This document shows positions 9,064 to 17,316 of a DNA stretch of 64,000 bases, in pieces. Where the stretch lies: the NCBI GenBank assembly GCA_013289585.1, contig JABCZR010000001.1, positions 62,001-126,000 on the forward strand. The letters are read 5' to 3'. Under the pieces are notes generated by a model. It saw only the letters and a list, made by a program, of their open reading frames with translations, ran no database searches and was not told the DNA's origin. Source of the DNA: Acidobacteriota bacterium (GTDB lineage: Bacteria > Acidobacteriota > Terriglobia > Acidiferrales > UBA7541). The translations under genes and the position numbers were made by a program. How positions within the stretch are numbered: the stretch's first letter is position 1; every line of letters starts with the position of its first letter.

Positions 9064-9247
9064 TGAGTATCATCGCAAGCTTTCAACCTGGAACCAAACC
9101 GTCTCTGGGATCTCGTTTGCTCGATCACAAAATTCTGCAGCCACCATTGGCTGTTTCGCACTCCCTCTCTCCTTTGGATTGTCATTCCAGCCACGCGGGC
9201 GTATCTTGAGAATTGACCCAGTTCACTCTTCCACGAGGAGTTGTATT

Positions 9248-9805
9248 ATGTCGCGCTTGATCTCCCTGCGCCTGGCTATTTCCGTTGTCCTGGCATCCGC
9301 GTTGCTTCCCGCGGCCGCGTTTGCACAGTCTCAGGATACGCAGTCTGTCGCGGAAGCCGCCCGTCGCGCTCGCGAACAGAAAAAGGCGGCCCCTAAGCCC
9401 GCTACCGTCATCACCAATGATGACGTGAAGCCCGCGACTCCCGCTTCGACGGAACCGGCGCCCGTTTCCGGGACAACCAATCCGCCAGCTGGGAATGCGG
9501 CCGCGGGCTCTGCGGCGCCAGATCCGAAGGATGAAAAAACTGCCAAGGAAATAGCGGATTTGAAGGAAGAGATCAAACAAGCGCAGAACGAGCTCGATCT
9601 TGCCCAGCGTCAGCTTTCACTGGAACAGGATTCTTACTTTTCTAATCCCGACTACACCCGTGCCACCGCGCAAAAAGCCAAAGTGGATGGATATAAGCAA
9701 CAGGTCAGTGACAAACAGCAGGCACTCGATACCCTGAAAGCGCGCCTCGCGGCATTGCAGCCAATCCCTCCGCCACCTGCCCCGGCGGCAGCGCCCAAAC
9801 CTTAG
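9248..9805 (+). CDS. Secreted coiled-coil protein with TND motif, unknown function
   Basis: I do not recognise a named family. The 185-residue product has a clean signal peptide (1-27, cut after AFAQ), a short basic segment (EAARRAREQKKAA), the motif VITNDDVKP, a Pro/Ala/Thr-rich linker (about 65-105), and a heptad-like coiled coil (about 110-175) ending in a Pro-Ala tail. ATG at 9248 has a GAGGAG ribosome site; the frame is open further upstream but lacks a good start. A paralogue with the same architecture and a KVWTNDNLAH motif lies at 25730-26251. Likely periplasmic; role unknown. Confidence 0.8.
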   Translation: MSRLISLRLAISVVLASALLPAAAFAQSQDTQSVAEAARRAREQKKAAPKPATVITNDDVKPATPASTEPAPVSGTTNPPAGNAAAGSAAPDPKDEKTAKEIADLKEEIKQAQNELDLAQRQLSLEQDSYFSNPDYTRATAQKAKVDGYKQQVSDKQQALDTLKARLAALQPIPPPPAPAAAPKP

Positions 9806-9870
9806 TATTCTCGCCTTGATCCCTCAGGTCTCTCTGGTTCTCCTCCAGCCAGAGCAACCCTAAATGTGTC

Positions 9871-10902
9871 CTAATCGATTCCATGAATTCGCATGCTGAC
9901 GAGCTGATCGACCGTCAGGTTCTTCATCCCCCGCGACTGCAGCCCGGCAATGAAGTCCGGCGTCACTCCGTGAATGCGCATGGCGATCAGCTGGTCCGGC
10001 TCTGGATGGGTAAATCCCAGCTTCTGAATCTGCCCGATAAACTCCGGCGAGACTCCATGAATTCGAAACGCGACGAGCTTGTCGAGATCCACGTGATCGT
10101 AGCCCTCTTTTTTCAATTGCTCGACCCACTCCGGCGTTACTCCGTGAATTCTCATGGCGATAAGTTTGTCCGCGTCAGGCGAGTAACCCGCCTGGTGCAG
10201 GCTGCCAATCATGTCTGCCGTCACGCCGTGAATGCGAAAAGCGATCAGCTTGTCGGCTTCGGTAATGTTCAAACCTGCTGATCGGATCTGCGAAATAAAT
10301 TCCGGAGAGACACCATGAATCCGGAACGCGATGAACTTGTCGCTCTCGGAAACGTTCAGGCCCGCTGCTCGGATGCCGTCTATAAATTCCGGCGTCACTC
10401 CATGAATCTTGAAGGCGATGAGCTTGTCGGTATCCAGGCCCTGCAGATTCTTACTTTTGATCTCCTTCGCGAATTTCACGCTGACATCGTGAATGGCCAT
10501 CGCCACTTGCTTATCCGTGTCAATCCCTTCGAAACCCAGCGACTTCATCTCTTGCGCATACTTCGGGTCAGACACGAAATGAAACAGGCCCGCGCCTTCG
10601 CCGTCGTTGAGGAATCCCTCGCATTCAAACTTGCCGGCGTCACGCGAAATCGTGAAGTGCACTTCCTGATGTCCTGCCTTGGAAAAGTCGACTCCGGAAA
10701 ATTCGCTGGCGGGCCAATCGGAGCTGTGCTGAAAATGCCGTCCCGCGTGGGAATCCATTAGCGCAAACTCCACGTTGCCGGGAACGTCAGACTTGTGAAT
10801 CGTCCAGTCGCCGCTTTGCGTCTCCACGCCTATTGTGTTCGCGACACCAAACAACACGCCCACCACGATAAGCACCAGCCCGGCAAATCGTTCAAAATTC
10901 AT
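9871..10902 (-). CDS. Membrane-anchored repeat protein (28-29 residue DKLIAFRIHGVTPEF repeats), third gene of the blaI/M56 operon
   Basis: No named family recognised. A single N-terminal membrane segment (about 6-24) is followed by a beta-rich domain (30-112), then at least seven tandem 28-29 residue repeats from Asp130 to the C terminus. The repeat core is DKLIAFRIHGVTPEFIxxIxxAG, ending in a half repeat. The same repeat, with K/RVQG in place of RIHG, forms the C-terminal region of the M56 peptidase encoded 31 bp upstream, so the two proteins probably share a fold or ligand. ATG at 10902 has a GGAAGGAGA ribosome site. Likely faces the periplasm; function unknown. Confidence 0.85.
   Translation of the reverse strand: MNFERFAGLVLIVVGVLFGVANTIGVETQSGDWTIHKSDVPGNVEFALMDSHAGRHFQHSSDWPASEFSGVDFSKAGHQEVHFTISRDAGKFECEGFLNDGEGAGLFHFVSDPKYAQEMKSLGFEGIDTDKQVAMAIHDVSVKFAKEIKSKNLQGLDTDKLIAFKIHGVTPEFIDGIRAAGLNVSESDKFIAFRIHGVSPEFISQIRSAGLNITEADKLIAFRIHGVTADMIGSLHQAGYSPDADKLIAMRIHGVTPEWVEQLKKEGYDHVDLDKLVAFRIHGVSPEFIGQIQKLGFTHPEPDQLIAMRIHGVTPDFIAGLQSRGMKNLTVDQLVSMRIHGID
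9874..10515 (-). repeat. Coding tandem repeat array (about 7.5 units of 84-87 bp)
   Basis: Encodes residues 130-343 of the repeat protein. Units diverge at DNA level but keep the D-K/Q-L-I/V-A and HGV-T/S-P-E-F positions. Predicted helix-turn-helix hairpin per unit (inference). Confidence 0.8.
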
Positions 10903-10933
10903 GGATCGTCTCCTTCCGCGGCTTTCCCGCACC

Positions 10934-12727
10934 TCAGAAAATATCGGCGTTCTTCAGCGCAATCAGTTTTTCCAGCGTCAAATTCTGAAATCCATGCTTC
11001 TTCGCTTTCTCAATGAACTCGGGCGTGACTCCCATCACCTTGGCCCCGATCAACTCGTCGCAGGTCAAGTCTTTGAATCCCGCCGCCTGCACCGACTTCA
11101 CATACTCCGGGGTGATTCCTTGCACCTTCATGCCGATCAACTCATCGGCATCGGGCTTGAGCCCGGTCGCCCTCATCCCGCGGACGTATTCCGGTGTCAC
11201 GCTCTGCACCTTCATTCCTATCAACTCGTCGGGGCCTGCTTGCAGTCCGAGTTCGCGCATCTCCTGCGCGTATTGAGGAGTGATGCCCTGCACCTTCATC
11301 CCGATCAGTTCGTCCACGGAAGGCTTTGGCGCCACCGTTCTCATTTCGCGAACATATTCCGGCGTAACGCCCTGGACTTTCATTCCCACGATTTCATCCG
11401 CGGTTGGCTGCAATCCCAGATCGCGCATCGCTTTGACGTATTCGGGTGTGACACCCTGAACCTTCATGGCAATCAGCTCATCCACATCGAGGTTCTTGTA
11501 GCCCGCGGCTTCCATCGCGTCCATATAGGATTGTTTGTTGCCGCCGGTCGACGGCTGCGGCTTCGGCGTAGGCTGGCTCGCTGCCGCGGGGGCAGGTTTC
11601 GGAGCTTGTTGGCTGCGTTCCTTTGGGGAGGCAGGTTCCGGCCTCACGACGATCACGCTGCCGCTTTCCTGGATCTCCTTTGAGGGAATGCTGTTCCCCA
11701 GCGACGCGTGCGCTACCCCCAGGAACGCGTTCCCCGCCAGCAGCGCGCCCGCCAGGCAGACAAAACTTACTCCGAGTCCTGCCATGCGCGTCCTCCCTGT
11801 AGCTCCATGCAGTTCCAGCAAACGGACGACGCGCTCCGCCAACGGGCTGCGATTCGCCGCCATCATCAACGCAGGCGCCGCCCTCCACTCTTCCATCAGC
11901 GTAAGAGCCCGCGCGTAATCCACCGCATCCCCGCAAACGGAAATCGCTTCGTCGTCGCAGCAGTGCTCCCTTTCGGCACGAATCCGCTGGCTCACCCACC
12001 ACACCGCCGGGTGATAGAACAGCAGCGTTTCCGCCGCAATCTGGAAAAGATTCACGAAGCAATCCAGTCGCCGGATGTGTGCCAGCTCGTGCGCTATCAC
12101 CGCTTCCAGTTGTTCACCGCTCAGCCCGGTCAGCGCCCGCACCGGCAAGAGCACCAGAGGTCGAATCCAACCCATAACCGCAGGCGCATCCAGCCGGTGA
12201 CACTCGCAATATCGAATGACGCGATCGAGACCCATCTTCCGTTGCAGCGCCGCACATCGTTCGTGCAGCTCTCGCCCCACCGGCCTGATCTCCTTGCGCC
12301 GCATCCGCTCGATCAAGAACAGTCCGCCCGCAGTTCTCAGGCTCAGTAGAACAACGCCCAGGAACCACGCTTCTACCAGCCACAACATCCCCATTTCTGT
12401 TCGCGATGCAGCGGCCGGAGCGCTGGATGGCGCGGCAACTGCCGCTTGCTGCGCCGTCTTTCCCAACCAAGGCAACGTCCCCTGCGCCCCGGACCGCACG
12501 GCCGGATTCGAATCTCTATGCAGCAAGACGAATGTGATCGCCGGTGCCGCCATCATCGCAGCCAGTGTGCCCACCGCCAGCGCGTAACGCGCTGCCGCAC
12601 TCCGGAAAGCCGCCACGGCGACGGCAAACACGGCCGCAAGCGCCGCGCCTTGCCAGATAAAGTGCAGCAAGGTCCAGCCCAACGTCCGCAAAATTTCCGG
12701 CGAGATCCAATTCGCGAAGTTCGTCAT
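10934..12727 (-). CDS. M56-family (BlaR1/MecR1-like) membrane metallopeptidase with C-terminal repeats
   Basis: Integral-membrane zinc peptidase of the BlaR1 type; in known systems the cytoplasmic peptidase destroys or inactivates a BlaI repressor after an outside signal. Transmembrane segments lie near 15-42, 48-68, 114-134 and 316-338. The active site is HELAH (213-217) with downstream Glu in AEREHCCDDEA. Instead of the penicillin-binding sensor of BlaR1, the C terminus has a Pro-rich linker (360-398) and about 6.5 repeats of 28 residues (416-597; core DELIGMKVQGVTPEYVxxMRxxG). This region is homologous to the repeats of the next gene. The start overlaps the blaI stop by 4 bp (ATGA). Confidence 0.9.
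   Translation of the reverse strand: MTNFANWISPEILRTLGWTLLHFIWQGAALAAVFAVAVAAFRSAAARYALAVGTLAAMMAAPAITFVLLHRDSNPAVRSGAQGTLPWLGKTAQQAAVAAPSSAPAAASRTEMGMLWLVEAWFLGVVLLSLRTAGGLFLIERMRRKEIRPVGRELHERCAALQRKMGLDRVIRYCECHRLDAPAVMGWIRPLVLLPVRALTGLSGEQLEAVIAHELAHIRRLDCFVNLFQIAAETLLFYHPAVWWVSQRIRAEREHCCDDEAISVCGDAVDYARALTLMEEWRAAPALMMAANRSPLAERVVRLLELHGATGRTRMAGLGVSFVCLAGALLAGNAFLGVAHASLGNSIPSKEIQESGSVIVVRPEPASPKERSQQAPKPAPAAASQPTPKPQPSTGGNKQSYMDAMEAAGYKNLDVDELIAMKVQGVTPEYVKAMRDLGLQPTADEIVGMKVQGVTPEYVREMRTVAPKPSVDELIGMKVQGITPQYAQEMRELGLQAGPDELIGMKVQSVTPEYVRGMRATGLKPDADELIGMKVQGITPEYVKSVQAAGFKDLTCDELIGAKVMGVTPEFIEKAKKHGFQNLTLEKLIALKNADIF
10937..11482 (-). repeat. Coding tandem repeat array in the M56 peptidase (84-bp units)
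   Basis: Encodes residues 416-597. Units start at DELIAMKV, DEIVGMKV, DELIGMKV (three times), DELIGAKV and a terminal partial EKLIALKN. The 28-residue period is regular. Confidence 0.85.
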
Positions 12728-13113
12728 GGCTTTCTCCCCTCATACTCATCCAGCAGCCTGCGTAGCTCTTCCAGCTCTTTCTTCGACGTCGGCCGTCCCT
12801 CCAGCGCATGAATCATCAATTCGCTCGCAGAGCCTTCAAACACCCGCTGAAGCACATCATCCACAAGCTGGCGCTTCGTTTCCGCGGCCGGCTGACAAGC
12901 TTCGTAGACGTGGGCACGCTGGTCTTCGTTTCTACGCACGGTGCCCTTGGCGGTCATTATTTGCAGGAGTTTTAAAACCGTGGTGTAACCAAGCGACTTC
13001 TGTTCGCTCAACGCCTCATAAACTTCCCGAACGGTGGAAGGCCCACGCGTCCACAAAACGCGCAGGATTTCCAGTTCCGAGGCCGTTGGCTTTTGAAGAG
13101 GTTCGTGTGCCAT
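12724..13113 (-). CDS. BlaI/MecI-family transcriptional repressor
   Basis: Winged-helix repressor of 129 residues, the normal size. The N-terminal DNA-binding domain (about 8-80) shows SELEILRVLWTRGPSTVREV and GYTTVLKLLQIMTAKG; the C-terminal helices (about 85-125) form the dimer region where M56-type peptidases act in characterised systems. It is first in a three-gene operon with an M56 peptidase (4-bp overlap) and a repeat protein. Two inverted repeats of the BlaI type lie upstream, one inside the promoter spacer, so autorepression is likely. No strong ribosome site is visible; the predicted transcript has a very short leader. The signal is unknown and no beta-lactamase lies nearby. Confidence 0.93.
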   Translation of the reverse strand: MAHEPLQKPTASELEILRVLWTRGPSTVREVYEALSEQKSLGYTTVLKLLQIMTAKGTVRRNEDQRAHVYEACQPAAETKRQLVDDVLQRVFEGSASELMIHALEGRPTSKKELEELRRLLDEYEGRKP

Positions 13114-13122
13114 GCGCGGAGC

Positions 13123-13149
13123 CTATTACGAAGCTCTTCGTATTGTCAA
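13123..13149 (-). promoter_or_regulatory. Predicted blaI promoter with operator in the spacer
   Basis: On the minus strand TTGACA (13149-13144) is a perfect -35. A weaker TAATAG (13128-13123) follows after 15 bp as -10. Transcription would begin only a few bases before the blaI ATG at 13113, a near-leaderless mRNA. The spacer is filled by the dyad at 13127-13142. Confidence 0.55.
13127..13142. promoter_or_regulatory. BlaI-type operator, dyad 1
   Basis: TACGAAGCTCTTCGTA: 7-bp arms TACGAAG/CTTCGTA with a 2-bp centre. Placement between -35 and -10 of the blaI promoter is ideal for repression. Size and TAC...GTA ends match known BlaI/MecI operators. Confidence 0.65.
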
Positions 13150-13163
13150 CGAAAATCTTCGTA
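13148..13163. promoter_or_regulatory. BlaI-type operator, dyad 2 (imperfect)
   Basis: AACGAAAATCTTCGTA repeats the ACGAA/CTTCGTA arms of dyad 1, centred 21 bp away, about two helical turns, on the same face. It touches the -35 region. One arm is degenerate. Confidence 0.55.
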
Positions 13164-13446
13164 CTTCCCCAAGATTCTTCTGGGGCTCCTGGCTCACACC
13201 CTCCGCAACAGCACCACAATAGCTTGTAGTCTTTTCCCTTGACACCACAGCCTTCTCGCGCCAGAATTCGCCCCGTCGCTTGCACCGTTCCCGCGTGTCC
13301 CCAGGCCAAATGGTATTCAACGGTTTTTTTTCAACGGGAGCATTGCATCGTGATGGGCCGCCAGGGGCTCAGCAAATTTTTCGCTCGAGAGAATTTTATC
13401 GCCGCGAAAAATCTGACTTGAGCTTTGCGGATTCTGAGGGAGCTAA

Positions 13447-13668
13447 ATGCAATATTTGCCCGGTTTCACCGTGCAGTGCATCAATCCGCTTTGCGAAGCG
13501 CGCGGCCAGTGGATGCGCGCCGATATCACCGTTCTCACTCCCAACAACGGCCACTGCCCCTGCTGCGGCGATTTCTTGCGCAACGTTCCCCCGCCGCTAG
13601 CCCCGCGCTTCCGCATGCGCCCTCGCTCCCTCACTGCCCGCCCGCCACTTCGACCGCGTCCGCGCTGA
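13447..13668 (+). CDS. Small zinc-ribbon-like protein, unknown function
   Basis: A 73-residue product with two Cys pairs (VQCINPLCEARGQW and HCPCCGDFLRN) spaced like a zinc ribbon, followed by a basic Pro/Arg-rich tail. I do not recognise a named family. Support that it is real: a GAGGGAG ribosome site 4 bp before the ATG, paired cysteines, and its own intergenic slot with a hairpin after it. Between blaI and this gene (13164-13446) I see no other gene. Confidence 0.7.
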   Translation: MQYLPGFTVQCINPLCEARGQWMRADITVLTPNNGHCPCCGDFLRNVPPPLAPRFRMRPRSLTARPPLRPRPR

Positions 13669-13703
13669 CCCCGTTTTTATTTTTCGTGCGATATTATAAC
13701 GAA

Positions 13704-13731
13704 ACGGCCGGAGCAGACGTGCTCCGGCCGT
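13704..13731. terminator. Strong GC-rich hairpin between convergent genes
   Basis: ACGGCCGGAGCA and TGCTCCGGCCGT form a perfect 12-bp stem with a GACG tetraloop. It lies between the zinc-ribbon gene (plus) and the hypothetical gene ending at 13754 (minus), so it could end both transcripts, though T-tracts are poor on both sides. Confidence 0.6.
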
Positions 13732-13753
13732 CATCGCATTACTCACTTTGACC

Positions 13754-14092
13754 CTAGCTCTCGACGAGGCCCCTCTCGATCATCTCCTCATCGCTGAGCC
13801 ACAGATCGGGGATGTTGGCTGAGCCTAGCCGAAGAATATCTTCCAGCGCCCCGCGCACTTCGCTGAGATGAAAATCCACCCCGATGCGTTCCAGCAATTC
13901 GATCAGCGCCTGCGCGCCTTCCGCCAGTGCCGGTTTCGCGTGCAGGCCTTCGCGGTCCAGGCGATGGTACGTCAGGATGTAAATGGCGTGGGGTCCGGCG
14001 CCATGCCGGACGATGTGCAGAAACCCGCGCGTCTTTGGCTTTGCAGGTGCGAGTCGTGCTGCTACTCCTGTACCGGAGGGGAGTGCGCTCAT
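13754..14092 (-). CDS. Hypothetical protein downstream of nrdJ
   Basis: 112 residues, no family recognised and no membrane segment. An alanine/proline-rich N terminus leads into a mixed alpha/beta body with HIVRHGAGPHAIYILTYH and a helical C-terminal half. It starts 34 bp after the nrdJ stop on the same strand, so co-transcription with the ribonucleotide reductase is likely, but this does not establish a shared function. Confidence 0.65.
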   Translation of the reverse strand: MSALPSGTGVAARLAPAKPKTRGFLHIVRHGAGPHAIYILTYHRLDREGLHAKPALAEGAQALIELLERIGVDFHLSEVRGALEDILRLGSANIPDLWLSDEEMIERGLVES

Positions 14093-14126
14093 CGTTTTTT
14101 CTGGGCTCTCTCCTGTTGATCGACGA

Positions 14127-16919
14127 TCAACTGCATCCGCTCGTGCTGCCGCAATTTTCGCACTTGTAGCACGCGCCGTTCGGCACCATCAGCATCCCGC
14201 ATTCGCTGCACGTCGGCGCGCCTTCATGCGCGTTGGTTGGTTTCAACATCGGCTGAGCCGTCCAATCTTCTCCGCTACCAATCGCCGGAGATGGCACAAG
14301 AGCCGAAGGCTGAGCTTGCGCAGCTGATGCCTGTTCTCCGTTTAGCTTCAGATAGTCCGATGAGATGAACTTCCCGCCCATCCACCGCGCGATGTAATCC
14401 AACACCGAAGAAACAAACCGGATATTCGGATTCGCAGTGATGCCCGATGGCTCGAACCGTGTGTTCAACAGCTTGTCCACGAATACCTTTAGCGGCACGC
14501 CATACTGCAAGCCCAACGAAATGGTCAGCGCCAGACCGTCCACCATGCCGGAAAGCGTCGAGCCTTCCTTGGACATCTTCATGAAGACCTCGCCCGGCCG
14601 GCCATCCTCATACATCCCGACGGTGATGTAGCCTTCGTGCCCCCCCACGCTGAACTTGTGCGTCACCGAAGCGCGCTCCACGGGCATCTTCTCGCGCTGC
14701 ATCCGCGCAAAGAGTTCACGTTGCATGTGTTCCACCACGGCCGCGGCTTCCGTCTTGGTTTCTTCCTTTTTCCCGCCGGCGTTCAGTGGTTGCGAACGCT
14801 TCGAATTGTCGCGGTAGATGGCCACGGCCTTCAGCCCCACCTTCCACGATTCGATGTATGCGTTCATGATGTCTTCGATCGTCGATTCCTCGGGCATGTT
14901 GATGGTCTTCGAAATCGCGCCCGAAAGGAACGGCTGCGCCGCCGCCATCATCTTCACGTGTCCTGTCCAGGTAATCGACCGCCCGCCGCCCTGCGGAGCC
15001 AGCGAGCAATCAAACACTGGATAATCTTCCATCTTCAGGTACGGCGCGCCTTCGATCTTCCCGTTCTTGTCAATGTAGGAAACGATTTCGCTGGTCTGCT
15101 CCGGCGTGTACCCCAGCTTCATCAGCGCTTCCGGCACGGTGTTGTTCACGATCTTGATCAGCCCGCCGCCCACCAACTTCTTGTACTTCACCAGCGCCAG
15201 GTCCGGTTCGATTCCCGTCGTGTCGCAATCCATCATGAAGCCGATGGTGCCCGTCGGCGCCAGCACGGTAACTTGCGAATTCTTGTAGCCGTACTTTTCC
15301 CCGTGCGCCAGCGCCGTGTCCCAGGATTCCTGCGCTCCCATAAACAATTCCGTCTGCACGTGCTCCGGCTTGATCCCGCGCATCGCTTCCCGGTGCATGC
15401 GAATCACGTCCAGCATCGGCTCACGGTTCACTTCGTAGCCCGGGAACGGCCCCATGCGCTCCGCAATGCGCGAAGACTGCGCGTACGCTTCGCCGCACAT
15501 CAGCGCGGTGATTGCGCCAGCCACGTCGCGCCCTTCGTCCGAATCATACGGCAGCGCCATGGACATCAGCAGCGCGCCAAGATTCGCGTAGCCCAGCCCG
15601 AGCGGCCGGAAGCTATGCGAATTCTCCGCGATCTTCGGCGTCGGATAGCTCGCATTGTCCACCAGGATTTCCTGCGCCGTGATGGTCACGTCCACCGCGT
15701 GCTTGAACGCCGGCACATCAAACTGCCCGCTGGCATTCACGAATTTCATCAGGTTCAGCGAAGCCAGGTTGCACGCCGTGTCGTCCAGGAACATGTACTC
15801 GCTGCACGGATTCGAAGCATTGATCCGCGCCGTGTTCTTCGATGTGTGCCAACGGTTGATCGTCGTGTCGTACTGCATCCCCGGATCGCCGCAGCGCCAC
15901 GTCGAATCCGAAATCTTCATCATCAGGTCGCGCGCCCGCAGCTTCTCGTTCGGCTGCCCGTCGAGCACGTTCTTCGTCCACCAGTCCTTGTCCTCCACCA
16001 CCGCGCGCATGAATTCGTCCGTCACGCGCACGGAGTGATTCGCGTTCTGGAAAAAGATTGAGCTATAGGCGTCGCCGTCGATCGAGCTGTCGTAGCCCTG
16101 CTCGATCAGCACGTGCGCCTTGCGCTCTTCTTTCATCTTGCATTCGATGAATTCGACGATGTCCGGGTGATCGATGTTCAGGATCACCATCTTTGCCGCC
16201 CGCCGCGTCTTCCCCCCGCTCTTGATCACGCCTGCGAACGCGTCGAACCCCTTCATGAAGCTCACCGGCCCCGACGCAATCCCGCCGCCCGACAGCGTTT
16301 CCCGGCTCCCGCGCAAACTCGAAAAATTCGTCCCCGTCCCCGAGCCCCACTTGAACAGCATTCCCTCGGTCCGCGTCAGCCCCATGATCGATTCCATGTT
16401 GTCGTGGACCGAGTTGATGAAGCATGCCGAGCACTGCGGCTTCGGCTGCACACCCACGTTGAACCATACCGGCGAATTGAACGCCATCTTTTGCTCGACC
16501 AGCAGGTGCGTCAGTTCATCGCGGAATGCGTCGCGCGATTCCGTGCCCGCAAAATACTTGCACTCTTCGCCCCAGCGCACGATGGTATTCACCACCCGGC
16601 TGATCAGTTGCCGCACCGAGCCTTCGCGTTGGGCGCTCCCGGGCTTCCCGTGAAAATATTTGCTGGTGACGATGTTCGTCGCCGTCTGCGACCAGCTCTT
16701 CGGCACTTCCACGTCTTCCTGGCGGAAGATCGTGACACCCTTCTCATTCCCGATCAGCGCGGTGCGCTTCTCCCATTCCACCAAGTCGAAGGGAGATTTC
16801 TTTCCATCCGTGAAGTACCGCTCGAAAGCCAGACCTTTCACAGCCGCTTCTGTTGTTGTGGCCGGTATCATCTCCGCCGCCACTTCTTTCCCTCTCAGTG
16901 CATGTTTCACAGTCGCCAT
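14127..16919 (-). CDS. nrdJ: NrdJ, adenosylcobalamin-dependent (class II) ribonucleotide reductase
   Basis: Cytoplasmic enzyme that reduces ribonucleotides to deoxyribonucleotides with coenzyme B12 as radical source, needing no oxygen. At 930 residues it is the long form. Visible parts: N-terminal region with FNSPVWFNVG, the CSACFINSV cysteine segment, WGSGTGTNFSSLRG, the active-site NPCSEYMFLDDTACNLASLNL region (Cys and Glu), a LAPTGTIGFMMDCDTTGIEPD loop, a TSCPD-like domain (about 770-860) and a C-terminal zinc ribbon CSECGMLMV/CYKCENCG. Start ATG has GCGGAGGA upstream. A TAAAAT at 16973-16968 is a possible -10; I see no cobalamin riboswitch in the leader. Confidence 0.95.
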   Translation of the reverse strand: MATVKHALRGKEVAAEMIPATTTEAAVKGLAFERYFTDGKKSPFDLVEWEKRTALIGNEKGVTIFRQEDVEVPKSWSQTATNIVTSKYFHGKPGSAQREGSVRQLISRVVNTIVRWGEECKYFAGTESRDAFRDELTHLLVEQKMAFNSPVWFNVGVQPKPQCSACFINSVHDNMESIMGLTRTEGMLFKWGSGTGTNFSSLRGSRETLSGGGIASGPVSFMKGFDAFAGVIKSGGKTRRAAKMVILNIDHPDIVEFIECKMKEERKAHVLIEQGYDSSIDGDAYSSIFFQNANHSVRVTDEFMRAVVEDKDWWTKNVLDGQPNEKLRARDLMMKISDSTWRCGDPGMQYDTTINRWHTSKNTARINASNPCSEYMFLDDTACNLASLNLMKFVNASGQFDVPAFKHAVDVTITAQEILVDNASYPTPKIAENSHSFRPLGLGYANLGALLMSMALPYDSDEGRDVAGAITALMCGEAYAQSSRIAERMGPFPGYEVNREPMLDVIRMHREAMRGIKPEHVQTELFMGAQESWDTALAHGEKYGYKNSQVTVLAPTGTIGFMMDCDTTGIEPDLALVKYKKLVGGGLIKIVNNTVPEALMKLGYTPEQTSEIVSYIDKNGKIEGAPYLKMEDYPVFDCSLAPQGGGRSITWTGHVKMMAAAQPFLSGAISKTINMPEESTIEDIMNAYIESWKVGLKAVAIYRDNSKRSQPLNAGGKKEETKTEAAAVVEHMQRELFARMQREKMPVERASVTHKFSVGGHEGYITVGMYEDGRPGEVFMKMSKEGSTLSGMVDGLALTISLGLQYGVPLKVFVDKLLNTRFEPSGITANPNIRFVSSVLDYIARWMGGKFISSDYLKLNGEQASAAQAQPSALVPSPAIGSGEDWTAQPMLKPTNAHEGAPTCSECGMLMVPNGACYKCENCGSTSGCS

Positions 16920-17068
16920 CCGATTCCTCCGCGCTTTCGGGCTCCCACTCGCGCGGGGAACCCCTTCATTTTACTCCTCTGCGCGCCGCAGAGTCGCCAC
17001 GCTTCGCTTCAAGGTCTGGATTGAAGCAACCGTGGCTTGATTCGTTCCCTTCGTGAAAGCCGCCATCG

Positions 17069-17096
17069 AAAAAAAAGCCGATCGCCTTGCGATCGC
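17069..17096 (-). terminator. Rho-independent terminator of the ncRNA
   Basis: On the minus strand CGATCGC-AAG-GCGATCG forms a 7-bp stem followed by GC and eight T residues (17076-17069). No minus-strand protein gene lies upstream within 700 bp, so the terminator must serve a non-coding transcript. Confidence 0.8.
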
Positions 17097-17313
17097 CCTT
17101 AAAGTCCCGGCCCAAACGCCAATGCTCTGCCGCTGGCTGGTGGGTCGCACACAGCCTCACAGCAGGTGCCGCGCCTCAAATGCGGGCGCGGAGCAGGTAC
17201 TTCGCGCTCGGTTTTTTTGCTTAGAGCCCGGGCCGACTTCGTGGCTACGAACGGACCTAACAGGTTCCCCGACTCGGTCCGTCTGGCGCTTCCACGTCCC
17301 CCGAATCTGGACT
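17069..17313 (-). ncRNA. Candidate structured non-coding RNA of about 240 nt with own promoter and terminator
   Basis: No gene fits this interval, yet the minus strand has a promoter (see 17317-17345) and a terminator (17069-17096). Within it the ends pair: AGTCC (17313-17309) with GGACT (17107-17103), then AAGCGCCA (17291-17284) with TGGCGTTT (17121-17114), 8 bp with one G-U. Internal hairpins include ACGGACC/GGTCCGT (17282-17251) and CCGCGCC/GGCGCGG (17191-17169). A closed-end multi-stem RNA of this size resembles housekeeping RNAs such as 6S, but I do not find the conserved bases of SRP RNA, RNase P, tmRNA or a riboswitch. Class unknown. Confidence 0.6.
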
Positions 17314-17316
17314 CGA

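Noticed and set aside
12724-13163. Beta-lactam resistance module
   Set aside because: BlaI and an M56 peptidase are present but there is no lactamase or penicillin-binding sensor domain, so a resistance role is not supported.
14637-16061. 474-codon plus-strand frame inside nrdJ
   Set aside because: Antisense shadow of the NrdJ coding frame; very His/Arg-rich and with no recognisable domain.
16920-17068. Cobalamin riboswitch in front of nrdJ
   Set aside because: No B12-box-like sequence is visible and the predicted leader is only about 45 nt.
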